DNA of 64,000 bases from an uncultured Bacteroidota bacterium (lineage in GTDB: Bacteria; Bacteroidota; Bacteroidia; Chitinophagales; Chitinophagaceae): contig CAJADG010000032.1 in NCBI GenBank assembly GCA_903938445.1, positions 27,446 to 91,445 on the forward strand, given 5' to 3'. Below are positions 55,757-64,000 of this stretch, one piece after another; position 1 is the stretch's first letter, and every line of letters begins with the position of its first letter. The notes under the pieces are model-generated. The model was not told where the DNA came from. It searched no databases and saw only the letters and a list, made by a program, of their open reading frames with translations. The position numbers were made by a program, and so were the translations under genes.

Positions 55757-58207
55757 TTAAAATTCCCAAATAAAACCAAAAGTAGGCGTTACAAATACTT
55801 GGTTATTGTCAAATAGCTTAGGTATTGCATTGGATCCATCTTTCTTCAAAGGAGCTCCATCGGTAGTTTTAAAAGTTCCATCAGTGTTTGCAGTAAATAC
55901 ATAAAATGGAGGTGCAACAGATTTAGCTCCATACCAGTTCGTTATATCTATGAAAAAGTCAAGTGTAGTTTTTTTATAGTTGTACTTTTTGTCAACTCTT
56001 AAATCACTTGAGTGAAATGGTTTATTCGTTAAACTATTAATTTTTGAGTAATCAAATACACCCATACCTAATGTTGCAAAGTTTATTTTACTTAAATTCA
56101 TATCGTAAGGCGTATAAGGAGTTCCACCTTGGTATCTAAATTTGATTCCCAATTCCCAGTTGTTTTTAAATTTATACCCACCTGTAATAGATATTAAATG
56201 GGTGTTTTGCCAAGCACTTGGAATAAAAGTATTGTTGACATTTGTATATTCACTTTTGAAAAAACTATAGGAAATAATTCCAGAAAATTTATCCGTTAAT
56301 TTTTTTTGTGCAAATAGTTCAAACCCATAGCTTCTTCCTAATCCATCACTTATCACTGGTTCGTTACCAAGTATATTAAAATCAGCCCCTAAATTACTTA
56401 AACTAATTCCTTTGTTTACACTAATCGCAACATTATTATATTTTTTATAAAATACTTCACCTGTAAATCTGGTGGATTCAGAAGGGATGTATTCTATTCC
56501 TGTAACGTAATGAGTACTGGCTATATATTCGGTAGATCTATTAATATAGTTATTGTTCGCATCTCTAAATCCTAAAACAGTATTGGGTTCTATTTTATAA
56601 TACTTTCCAACCGATGCATTTACATTTATCTTATCAGTTAATACATAACTTATGCTAAATCTAGGAGAAATCCTTTTGGTAATTTCATTGCCATCTGTAG
56701 TAAAACTATTACCATCCGTTCTTATACCTGCACTTATCCCTAATCTATTATTGAATGCTCTTTTCCCCATTTGAAAAAATGCACCATATTTTTGAAAATT
56801 CAAAGAGGTGTTGTATTTCAAATAAATAGGAGTACCTATTTGGGTATTATTGTTAAGCGTAGTTAATGAATTGTATCTTAATAATTGGTTGGTAGTATTT
56901 TCATAGGAAATATTTTGAATGTTAACACCAGTTGTCCATTTAATGCCAATAAAATTTTTTGTAATATCCCATCTTAAATTTTCACCGGACTCATTGGATG
57001 TATAGTCTAAAGTTTTCTCCCCTTTGTCTGGACCTAAATTATTTTGGTATCTATCATTTATATTATTTAAATGATTTTCACTTATACTCAAATTCCAATA
57101 ACCTTTATTAATTAATTTTTTTAAAGAAGCACCTACAGTAAAACTCCATTGATTTATAGAAGGGCCTGCATTTAAGGCATATATTTTTTCAGGAGTAGCG
57201 TTTTTCGGTGCTGCAAAAGCAAATTCATCTATCGCTCCAACTCCTAAAACTGTTAATGTTGTTTTTGGATCAATAGAGTGGGTTACTTTAAATTGAAAAT
57301 CCCAAAAATTAGGTCTAATGGGTAAATCCAATACTTTAAAAAGGAATTGTAAATAACTTCTTCGAGCGGAAAGTAAAAAGGTTGTTTTACCATCCTTTGA
57401 TAAGGGCCCATCAAGCGTCGAAGCAATTTCCGTTGCACCTAATCGTACATTTCCTTGTGTTTTTTCTGAATTACCTCTTTTTTGTTTGAATTCAAAAACG
57501 GAGGACAACGCATTATCATATTTAGCATCAAAAGCCGATGTGGATAGTTTTACCTCGTCAATAAAAGATACGTTTAAAATACCTTGTGGGCCACCAGCAC
57601 TTCCTTGCGTTGTAAAGTGATTGATTACGGGGATTTCAATACCATCTAAATAAAATACATTTTCATTGGGTGCGCCACCTCTTACTATAATATCATTTCT
57701 AAAACCAAGACCTGTACTAGCTGAACCAGTAACTCCTGGTAAGGATTGAACCACTTTAGAAATATCAAAATTACTACCAGGACTAGATTTTATTTCTTCG
57801 GCAGTTAATTTTTGAATACTTAATGGGGTTTCTAATGTTGCCGCCCTAACTGTCTTTTTAATATTTCCAACCGTTACCTCTTTTAACGTGACCGCCTCAG
57901 GTTCTAATTCTGAGGTGGAATAACTCAAATTCCCAGAAGTAACAATTACGTTGTAAAGATTCACAGGGATATTACCTAATGATTCAATCAAGATATGATA
58001 TTGGCCGGTAGGAATTCTTTTAAAATAATATTTACCAGTGCTGTCTGTTGTGGTAACAAATTGGGTATTCACTAATTGAATTTTTGCACCAGCAATTGGC
58101 TTTTGTGTGCCTTTGTCAATCACTTCACCAGCCAAATTTCCAAAGCTTTGTGCATTCACAAATAGGGGGAATAATAAGAAAAACCCGATTGAATAAAAAA
58201 TCCTCAT
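55757..58207 (-). CDS. TonB-dependent receptor with CarboxypepD-regulatory-like N-terminus
   Basis: 816 residues. Signal peptide (1-19, ending VNAQS). Residues about 20-105 are a carboxypeptidase-regulatory-like domain: GNLAGEVIDKGTQKPIAGAKIQ, STGKYYFKRIPTGQYHILIES. The plug domain (about 120-240) is LETPLSIQKLTAEEIKSSPGSNFDISKVVQ and FRNDIIVRGGAPNENVFYLDGIEIP. A 22-strand-type barrel follows, ending VFVTPTFGFIWEF with terminal Phe. No SusD-like partner is next to it, which argues against a SusCD pair. The substrate is unknown. It is divergent from the S9 peptidase gene. Confidence 0.9.
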   Translation of the reverse strand: MRIFYSIGFFLLFPLFVNAQSFGNLAGEVIDKGTQKPIAGAKIQLVNTQFVTTTDSTGKYYFKRIPTGQYHILIESLGNIPVNLYNVIVTSGNLSYSTSELEPEAVTLKEVTVGNIKKTVRAATLETPLSIQKLTAEEIKSSPGSNFDISKVVQSLPGVTGSASTGLGFRNDIIVRGGAPNENVFYLDGIEIPVINHFTTQGSAGGPQGILNVSFIDEVKLSTSAFDAKYDNALSSVFEFKQKRGNSEKTQGNVRLGATEIASTLDGPLSKDGKTTFLLSARRSYLQFLFKVLDLPIRPNFWDFQFKVTHSIDPKTTLTVLGVGAIDEFAFAAPKNATPEKIYALNAGPSINQWSFTVGASLKKLINKGYWNLSISENHLNNINDRYQNNLGPDKGEKTLDYTSNESGENLRWDITKNFIGIKWTTGVNIQNISYENTTNQLLRYNSLTTLNNNTQIGTPIYLKYNTSLNFQKYGAFFQMGKRAFNNRLGISAGIRTDGNSFTTDGNEITKRISPRFSISYVLTDKINVNASVGKYYKIEPNTVLGFRDANNNYINRSTEYIASTHYVTGIEYIPSESTRFTGEVFYKKYNNVAISVNKGISLSNLGADFNILGNEPVISDGLGRSYGFELFAQKKLTDKFSGIISYSFFKSEYTNVNNTFIPSAWQNTHLISITGGYKFKNNWELGIKFRYQGGTPYTPYDMNLSKINFATLGMGVFDYSKINSLTNKPFHSSDLRVDKKYNYKKTTLDFFIDITNWYGAKSVAPPFYVFTANTDGTFKTTDGAPLKKDGSNAIPKLFDNNQVFVTPTFGFIWEF

Positions 58208-58282
58208 AAAAACAAACTATTTTATATATTCATAACAAATATTACAATAAAAGGTTGCAATATTATTAAATTTAATTATAAT

Positions 58283-61018
58283 ATGAAGAAATTATTTTCC
58301 ATTTTAGGTTTAACCCTTGCTGTCACTTCATTTGGTCAAAAAAAAGTACTAGACCATTTTGTATATGATAGTTGGCAAAGTATCAGGGAAGTGGTGTATC
58401 AACCACAGGGTAAATTTATTAGTTATGTAATTGCTCCACAGGAAGGAGATGCATTTTTGGTCATTCATGATCGAACAAATAATACTGATATCAAAATTCA
58501 AAGAGGAACACAAGCTATTTTTAGTGAAAATGGTCAGTTTTTAGTGGCAAAAATTAAACCTTTATTTGCTGAGACAAGAAAAGCGAAGATAGATAAGAAA
58601 AAGGCCGACGAAATGCCAAAAGATAGTATGGCAATCGTGAACCTTTCTAATGGATCCATTGAACGTATTGCTTCTGTTAAATCTTTTCAATTGCCAGAAC
58701 ATGGAAACAACCAGTTGGTTTATTTAAAAGATAAAAAAGGAGATATTAATAAAGAAGGATCTGAATTAGTTTGGAAGGATTTATCATTTAATACTATAAA
58801 ATCTTTTTCAAATATTGCGCAATATCAAATTCAGCCACAAGGTCAATCACTTGCAATGTATCAGGTGAAGACAAAGACTATTCCTGGTAAAATATTATTA
58901 GCAAATAGTGTCGATACCATTGTTAAATCAATCAGTAATAATTTTTATACAGCATCTGGATTAAATTGGAATGAACAAGGAAGTACTTTAGCTTATTTAG
59001 TGGAGCCAGATAGTACCGATAAAGCTTTGCAAAAAAATTACGAATTAGCAGTATACACCAACAAAGATGATTCTGCAAAAAGAGTAGTGAGTAGAAACCA
59101 CCCATCCATGCCCATTAATTATACCATTGGTGGTGAAAAGAAAATTAAATTTAGTAAATCAGGTACTAAAATTGAATTTGGAGTGCAACCCATATTGCCC
59201 GCAAAGGATACCAGTGCGCCAGAATTTGAAAGGGCTGGTTTAGATATTTGGAATTATAAGGATCCTGCATTAATGTCCGTCCAATTAAAGAATTTAGATA
59301 ATGACTTAAAAGCAACGGATCCTATATTTTATAATACAAATAATGGATCTGTAGTTTATTTTGGTAAAATAAAAGATAGAAGCATTATCAACACTTTAGA
59401 AGGGGATGGAGAAATAAGTTTCTCTATTCAGGATTCTAGTTATGAGATTCCTTCGCAATGGCAAGGATTTAGTTATAAAGATATTTATCAAATTAATACA
59501 ATTACTGGTGCTAGATCCTTAATTCAAAAAGCTTGGAAGGGTAGATTGCTATCAAGTGCCTACGATGGAAGTAGATTATTATATTATGATGAGGCAATGA
59601 AAAAGTATTTTGTTTACAATACAAAAACTAAAAAAACTTCACAAATTGCAAAAGATATTAAGTTTAGTTTGTTTGATGAAGAAAATGATGTGCCAGATGA
59701 TCCAAGCGCTTATGGTATTGCAAAATGGATGAATGATAATGAAACGGTTATTATTTATGATCGTTATGATTTATGGCAAGTAGATGCAAATGGTGTGAAG
59801 CCTTCTATCGCATTAACAAATGGCAGAAAAGATAAAATTACTTATCGTTTTGTAGAAACGGATGAGGAACATAAAACTTTTGCCATCAATGATACCTTGC
59901 TATTAAAAGGGTTTGATGATAAAGATAAATCAGAGTCTATCGCAATTTTAACCTTAACTAATAAAACTTTAGCAGTAATCAATAAATTGCCAATGCATTT
60001 GACTTCTGTTGAGAAAGCAAAGAACACGAATGATTTTGTTGTAATGCAGGAGGATGAAAAAAATGCACCTGCTTTATATAGTTATCAATTGGCTAATACA
60101 AAGCAAGCGCCAAAACCTTTCACAGTAATCAATGAGCAACAAAAAGAATACAATTGGTTGAAAACTGAATTGGTTTCTTGGAAGGCTTATACAGGAAAAA
60201 CGGCCGAAGGTGTTTTGTATTATCCAGAGGATTTTGATCCTAAAAAGAAATATCCAATGATTGTTTATTTCTATGAAAGGAATAACCAAACCTTACATAA
60301 TTATTTAGCCCCTGCACCAACTCCTTCCAGATTAAATATTCCATTCTTTGCAAGTCGTGGATACATTGTTTTTGTTCCAGATATTTGGTATCAAAAAGGT
60401 TATCCTGGACAAGGTGCTTATGACTATATATTAAGTGGTACAAGAGCGATGATTCAAAAAGGTTTTATCGATAGTACAAAAGTAGGATTACAAGGACAAA
60501 GCTGGGGTGGATATCAAATTGCATACTTAATTACAAAGACCAATTTATATGCTGCTGCTTGGGCGGGAGCGCCTGTTGTAAATATGACAAGTGCCTATGG
60601 AGGAATTCGATGGGGACCAGGAGTAGTAAGACAATTCCAATATGAAAAACAACAAAGCCGAATTGGTGCTAGCTTATGGGAGCGTCCTGATTTATACATA
60701 AAAAACTCTCCATTATTTTCATTGCCAAAAGTTACAACGCCGTTGGTGATTATGAATAATGATGCTGATGATGCTGTGCCTTGGTACCAAGGAATTGAAT
60801 ACTTTACAGCTATGCGTAGGCTTAATAAAAAGATATGGTTATTAGTGTACAATAACGAAGCACATAATTTAGTAGAGCGAAAAAATAGAAAAGATATTCA
60901 AATTAGAGAACAACAATTCTTTGATCATTATTTAAAAGGGGCTACAATGCCAACATGGATGAGTGAAGGAGTGCCAGCGATTATGAAAGGTCGTGATTGG
61001 GGATTGAAAGTTGACTAA
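58283..61018 (+). CDS. Exported S9-family (prolyl oligopeptidase-type) serine peptidase
   Basis: 911 residues. Signal peptide (about 1-18, ending SFGQ). An N-terminal beta-propeller-like region (about 20-600) gates the C-terminal alpha/beta hydrolase (about 640-890). The catalytic Ser is S740 in LQGQSWGGYQIAYL, Asp is in NNDADDAVPWYQG (D829 or D830), and His is H861 in NNEAHNLVER. The fold and order match prolyl oligopeptidase/dipeptidyl-aminopeptidase enzymes. It is probably periplasmic or surface-linked, degrading peptides that the divergent TonB receptor could import; this pairing is an inference. There is no T9SS tail. Confidence 0.9.
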   Translation: MKKLFSILGLTLAVTSFGQKKVLDHFVYDSWQSIREVVYQPQGKFISYVIAPQEGDAFLVIHDRTNNTDIKIQRGTQAIFSENGQFLVAKIKPLFAETRKAKIDKKKADEMPKDSMAIVNLSNGSIERIASVKSFQLPEHGNNQLVYLKDKKGDINKEGSELVWKDLSFNTIKSFSNIAQYQIQPQGQSLAMYQVKTKTIPGKILLANSVDTIVKSISNNFYTASGLNWNEQGSTLAYLVEPDSTDKALQKNYELAVYTNKDDSAKRVVSRNHPSMPINYTIGGEKKIKFSKSGTKIEFGVQPILPAKDTSAPEFERAGLDIWNYKDPALMSVQLKNLDNDLKATDPIFYNTNNGSVVYFGKIKDRSIINTLEGDGEISFSIQDSSYEIPSQWQGFSYKDIYQINTITGARSLIQKAWKGRLLSSAYDGSRLLYYDEAMKKYFVYNTKTKKTSQIAKDIKFSLFDEENDVPDDPSAYGIAKWMNDNETVIIYDRYDLWQVDANGVKPSIALTNGRKDKITYRFVETDEEHKTFAINDTLLLKGFDDKDKSESIAILTLTNKTLAVINKLPMHLTSVEKAKNTNDFVVMQEDEKNAPALYSYQLANTKQAPKPFTVINEQQKEYNWLKTELVSWKAYTGKTAEGVLYYPEDFDPKKKYPMIVYFYERNNQTLHNYLAPAPTPSRLNIPFFASRGYIVFVPDIWYQKGYPGQGAYDYILSGTRAMIQKGFIDSTKVGLQGQSWGGYQIAYLITKTNLYAAAWAGAPVVNMTSAYGGIRWGPGVVRQFQYEKQQSRIGASLWERPDLYIKNSPLFSLPKVTTPLVIMNNDADDAVPWYQGIEYFTAMRRLNKKIWLLVYNNEAHNLVERKNRKDIQIREQQFFDHYLKGATMPTWMSEGVPAIMKGRDWGLKVD

Positions 61019-61046
61019 TATGAAATTATATTTGAATGATACTCAT

Positions 61047-61080
61047 AAAAAAAAGCCCTCAAAATTTTGTGGGCTTTTTT
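61047..61080. terminator. Bidirectional terminator between the S9 peptidase and E2 genes
   Basis: AAAAAAAAGCCC and GGGCTTTTTT form a stem around a 12-nt loop (tcaaaattttgt). Runs of A and T on both sides give T-tracts for both strands. Confidence 0.85.
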
Positions 61081-61097
61081 ATTATAAAGTAATTTTT

Positions 61098-62567
61098 CTA
61101 AACGTATTGAAACCACTGTCTGTTTGGATCCCAGGCTTCAAATGCTTTTACAACAGCAGCTAAAAATTGGGTACCAATTGCACCATCTACAATTCTGTGG
61201 TCATAGCTCATGGATATGAACATCATATGTCTAACAGTAATAGCATCTCCTTGAGGCGTTTCTACTACTACGGCACGTTTCTTAATAGCACCTAATGCAA
61301 GTATAGCCACCTGTGGTTGATTAATAATGGGTGTACCCATAAGGCTACCAAAGGTTCCCACATTGGTTACAGTGAAAGTACCGCCTTGTGTATCCGCAGG
61401 TTTTAATTGATTATTTCTTGCAGCATTGGCAAGATCATTAACTGCTTTACTTAATCCTACAATACTTAATTGATTGGCACCTTTAATGACTGGTACAATT
61501 AAATTGCCAGTGGGTAGGGCGGTAGCCATTCCAATGTTAATATCTTTCTTATAAACAATTTGATCATTTTGTAAACTACTATTTACAAGTGGAAATTGTT
61601 CTAAAGCAGCAGCGATACATTCTAAAAACATGGGAGTAAACGTAAGTTTAGTGCCTTCTCTTTTTTCAAATAGTTGCTTAACTTTTTCTCTCCAAACCAC
61701 CATATTCGTAACATCTGCTTCTACAAAAGAAGTTACATGCGGACTTGTTTGAACGCTATCCACCATATGTTTAGCAATCAACTTACGCATTCTGTCCATT
61801 TCTACAATTTCTGTATTGCCAGAAAGAATTACGTCAGCAGGATTTGCAATTTTTGCTGAACTATTTTGTGCCATAAAATGTGCATGGTCACTTAACAATT
61901 CATCCAATGGTTTGCTAGGAGTTGAAGTTTGCGTTGGAACAACAGGAATACTTTGTGAATTTGTATTATTAGCTGCTGAGCTAATAGTATTTGTAACAGG
62001 AGTTAATGTACCTGCTTTTTTTGCAACGATATAATTTAAAATATCTTTTTTGGTAACCCTTCCTTGACCACCGGTTCCTTTAATATATTGAAGTTCATTT
62101 AAGCTTACTCCTTCACTTTGAGCAATATTCAATACCAATGGCGAATAGAATTTTGAATCTTCTGCAGCTACATTATTACTTGCAATATTTTCTTGAACCA
62201 GAGTTACTTGTATAGGCGTTGGTGATGAAGTTGGTGTTGGAGTAAATGGTACTTCTTCAATTATCTTTTCTTCTTCAATAGTTTTTACTGTTTCCACTTG
62301 TGTAGATGGGGTAGTGTTTGCATTTGCACTTGATTCAACCCTTGCAATTACAGCACCAATAGGTACCACCGCGTTCACTTCAAATAAAATTTCTTTAATG
62401 ACGCCTGCAACCGTACTTGGTACTTCGCTATCCACTTTGTCTGTGGCTATATCCAATAAAGTTTCATCAAGATTAATAGTATCACCTACTTGCTTGTACC
62501 ATTTTAAAATGGTCGCTTCCATTATACTTTCACCCAATTTAGGCATCACCAAGTCAACAAGAGGCAT
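61098..62567 (-). CDS. 2-oxoacid dehydrogenase E2 (dihydrolipoyl acyltransferase, BkdB/SucB-like)
   Basis: 489 residues. The lipoyl domain (1-80) has the lipoyl Lys K44 in IATDKVDSEVP. A Pro/Thr/Val-rich linker (about 82-135) follows, then the peripheral-subunit-binding domain (about 140-185: YSPLVLNIAQSEGVSLNELQ and GTGGQGRVTKKDIL). Another Ser/Thr/Asn-rich linker precedes the catalytic domain (about 255-489), with catalytic His457 and Asp461 in SMSYDHRIVDG. It transfers acyl groups to CoA in a 2-oxoglutarate or branched-chain 2-oxoacid complex; sequence alone does not decide which. E1 and E3 genes are not adjacent. Confidence 0.92.
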   Translation of the reverse strand: MPLVDLVMPKLGESIMEATILKWYKQVGDTINLDETLLDIATDKVDSEVPSTVAGVIKEILFEVNAVVPIGAVIARVESSANANTTPSTQVETVKTIEEEKIIEEVPFTPTPTSSPTPIQVTLVQENIASNNVAAEDSKFYSPLVLNIAQSEGVSLNELQYIKGTGGQGRVTKKDILNYIVAKKAGTLTPVTNTISSAANNTNSQSIPVVPTQTSTPSKPLDELLSDHAHFMAQNSSAKIANPADVILSGNTEIVEMDRMRKLIAKHMVDSVQTSPHVTSFVEADVTNMVVWREKVKQLFEKREGTKLTFTPMFLECIAAALEQFPLVNSSLQNDQIVYKKDINIGMATALPTGNLIVPVIKGANQLSIVGLSKAVNDLANAARNNQLKPADTQGGTFTVTNVGTFGSLMGTPIINQPQVAILALGAIKKRAVVVETPQGDAITVRHMMFISMSYDHRIVDGAIGTQFLAAVVKAFEAWDPNRQWFQYV

Positions 62568-62594
62568 ATGGGGTAATTTTAAGCAAAAATAAGA

Positions 62595-63863
62595 CTAAAT
62601 CTTATTGATTATTAACAACCTAAGTAAATTTATGGCTTGATTTGCAGTCACTTCGATATTGCGTAAGCGGTCAAATCTTAAATAAAAGACCTTTGAGTAT
62701 ACTTTTTCCTTGCTCGCAACCCCAATCCACACCATTCCAAGTGGCTTTTCATTGGTCTGACCAGAAGGCCCCATAATTCCACTTACAGAAACAGCGTAAT
62801 CGGTTTTCATTTTCTCCCTAACTGCTTTTGCCATTTGTTCCACCGCTTCCTGACTCACGGCTCCCACGGTTTGTAAAATAGGTTCAGGAACGTCTAAAAA
62901 CTCAGTTTTAATTCGATTATCGTAGCTAATAATACCACCTGTATAGAATTGAGAGGAACCAGCATGTTTCGATAATAAATGTCCAATAAATCCACCTGTA
63001 CAACTTTCGGCAGTGGCAACAGTTTGATTTTTGGCTTTTAGTAATTTACCTACAACTACTTCCATGTTTTCATCCTCATCAGTTACTAAATGATCTGCAA
63101 CTGCTAATTTAAGTTGAGCAAACTGTTCTTCAATACTGATTTTCAATTCATTTTCAGCTAATCCAGTTGCGGTTAATCTTAACCTCACCATTCCAAAATT
63201 GGGCAAGTAAGCTAGCTTAATATTTTCAGGTAAGTTATTTTCAAAATCAGCAATCAACTCGGATAAAAAGGATTCACCGATACCGGCTGTTAATAAAGTT
63301 CTATGAATGATAGGACTGGTGGTAAAATTTTTAACAATCGTTGGTATCACATGATTGTCCGTCAAATAACGCATTTCATGCGGAACACCTGGTAAAGAAA
63401 AAAAGTAAACGCCTTCTTTTTTAAATAACATTCCAGGAGCAGTTCCCGTTTCATTAAACAGCACTTCACAAACATCCGGTACTTCGGCTTGTTTGCGATT
63501 GCGTTCAATCATTGGACGTTTATGTCTGTTCACAAATATGTCCGTAATATGATCTAAAGTAGGTTGATGGATCACCAATTTCCCACCAAAAAATTCATTC
63601 AATAAAGGTTTTGTAATATCATCAGCAGTGGGGCCTAATCCTCCTGTTAAAATAACAATTTGGCTACTTTTAGCTGCATTGGTAAGTGCTTCAACAATAT
63701 CATTTTTGGCATCTCCAACGGCAATTCTATTTTTCACCCCAACCCCAATACGGTTTAATGATTGTGCAATATAAGCGCTATTGGTATCGATGACTTGACC
63801 TATTAAAAGTTCATCACCGATAGTGATTATGGTTGCTTGTATTGACTTCATTAAAGGATGCAT
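62595..63863 (-). CDS. cinA: CinA family protein (NMN deamidase/ADP-ribose pyrophosphatase-related)
   Basis: 422 residues from ATG 63863, with a second Met five codons in. The N-terminal MoCF/COG1058 domain (about 5-170) has ATIITIGDELLIGQVIDTNSAYIAQ, GDAKNDIVEAL, VILTGGLGPTADDITKPLL and FSLPGVPHEMRY. The C-terminal CinA deamidase domain (about 265-420) has TVATAESCTGGFIGHLLSKHAGSSQFYTGGIISYDN and AVSVSGIMGPSGQTNEKPLGMVWIG. It salvages NMN to nicotinate mononucleotide in related proteins. The last gene in the minus-strand group with E2 lies 28 bp downstream of its stop. Confidence 0.9.
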   Translation of the reverse strand: MHPLMKSIQATIITIGDELLIGQVIDTNSAYIAQSLNRIGVGVKNRIAVGDAKNDIVEALTNAAKSSQIVILTGGLGPTADDITKPLLNEFFGGKLVIHQPTLDHITDIFVNRHKRPMIERNRKQAEVPDVCEVLFNETGTAPGMLFKKEGVYFFSLPGVPHEMRYLTDNHVIPTIVKNFTTSPIIHRTLLTAGIGESFLSELIADFENNLPENIKLAYLPNFGMVRLRLTATGLAENELKISIEEQFAQLKLAVADHLVTDEDENMEVVVGKLLKAKNQTVATAESCTGGFIGHLLSKHAGSSQFYTGGIISYDNRIKTEFLDVPEPILQTVGAVSQEAVEQMAKAVREKMKTDYAVSVSGIMGPSGQTNEKPLGMVWIGVASKEKVYSKVFYLRFDRLRNIEVTANQAINLLRLLIINKI

Positions 63864-63919
63864 TATTTAGGTTGCAAAATAAACCAAAAAATCCCATAAA
63901 AGGGTGGTTTTAAGTCTAT

Positions 63920-64000
63920 TTATACAAAGTAGGGGCTTAGCTTTTCTCTCAAAAATGGAGGCATTTCTGCTCTTTTACTAAAGTCTTTATCCATAAAATA
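63920..64000 (-). CDS. C-terminal end of a minus-strand gene cut by the window edge
   Basis: Reading leftward from the window edge there is an open frame of 26 residues (YFMDKDFSKRAEMPPFLREK, then LSPYFV) ending at TAA 63920-63922. It lies 56 bp upstream of cinA on the same strand. The sequence is too short to assign a family, and a chance frame cannot be excluded. Confidence 0.4.
   Translation of the reverse strand, partial: YFMDKDFSKRAEMPPFLREKLSPYFV

Noticed and set aside
55757..58207. SusC-type polysaccharide importer
   Set aside because: No SusD-like gene is adjacent and the length (816) is shorter than typical SusC (about 1,000); treated as a generic TonB-dependent receptor.

Overview
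The window comes from a low-GC member of the Bacteroidota. The evidence is: type IX secretion (T9SS) sorting domains and a PorP/SprF protein, a TAnnTTTG-type promoter vocabulary, few Shine-Dalgarno-like sites, a short Bacteroidota-specific protein (DUF4295) after rpmB-rpmG, Bacteroidota-type sdhCAB, LptD_2/OstA-like envelope proteins and a plug-domain TonB receptor. Chitinophagales is my guess at order level, but it is an inference. Most of the window is stable chromosomal housekeeping. I see no transposase, integrase, CRISPR array or complete phage module.

Layout. 1-7.6 kb: a T9SS surface locus made of the C-terminal 1.28 kaa of a giant SprB-repeat adhesin, a PorP/SprF partner and an OmpA/PD40 protein with a 38-residue tandem repeat. 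7.6-14.1 kb: a J-domain/KTSC protein, a PGRP-type amidase, tRNA-Leu, hscB, trmN6 and sdhCAB. 14.2-24.5 kb: MacB-like permease, tsaD, an ABC-F ATPase, rpmB-rpmG-DUF4295, ftsY, an outer-membrane barrel, a polyprenyl synthase, an amino-acid permease and an Smr protein. 24.5-26 kb: RNase P RNA and prfB with its programmed +1 frameshift. 26-34.7 kb: envelope biogenesis (OstA-like, MCE/MlaD, amidase AmiC, divergent LptD-like, PlsC), ung and a helical protein that may have a class I isoprenoid synthase fold. 34.9-40 kb: DUF3472 protein, tRNA-Arg, tcdA, a BNR-repeat protein, a YciI-like protein, tRNA-Val and a THUMP methyltransferase.

40-44.1 kb is the most accessory-looking part: a three-gene minus-strand unit (T9SS-tailed protein, a fibre protein with tail-fibre-like repeats, a small HTH protein) followed by a cupin and an AraC regulator with a degenerate HMA-like domain. 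44.1-55.7 kb: NamZ-like muramidase, a cysteine-cluster protein, a plus-strand run parE-DUF1835-cupin-parC-cvfB-thiolase, then YtxJ, a DnaQ-type exonuclease and a dolichol-phosphate-mannose-synthase-like GT2. 55.7-64 kb: TonB receptor, S9 peptidase, a 2-oxoacid dehydrogenase E2, cinA and the C-terminal tip of one more gene.

Functional links: TsaD and TcdA act in sequence on t6A in tRNA; SprB-like adhesin, PorP/SprF and OmpA protein form a secretion/adhesion unit; OstA-like and LptD-like proteins flank MCE and amidase genes in an LPS/outer-membrane cluster; ParE and ParC bracket two small genes. I did not find a clearly new system. The best candidates for follow-up are the fibre/T9SS/HTH unit, the catalytic Glu-to-Gln change in the ABC-F protein, the 38-residue repeat tether, the possible isoprenoid-synthase-like orphan, and the conserved tRNA terminators embedded in nested inverted repeats.
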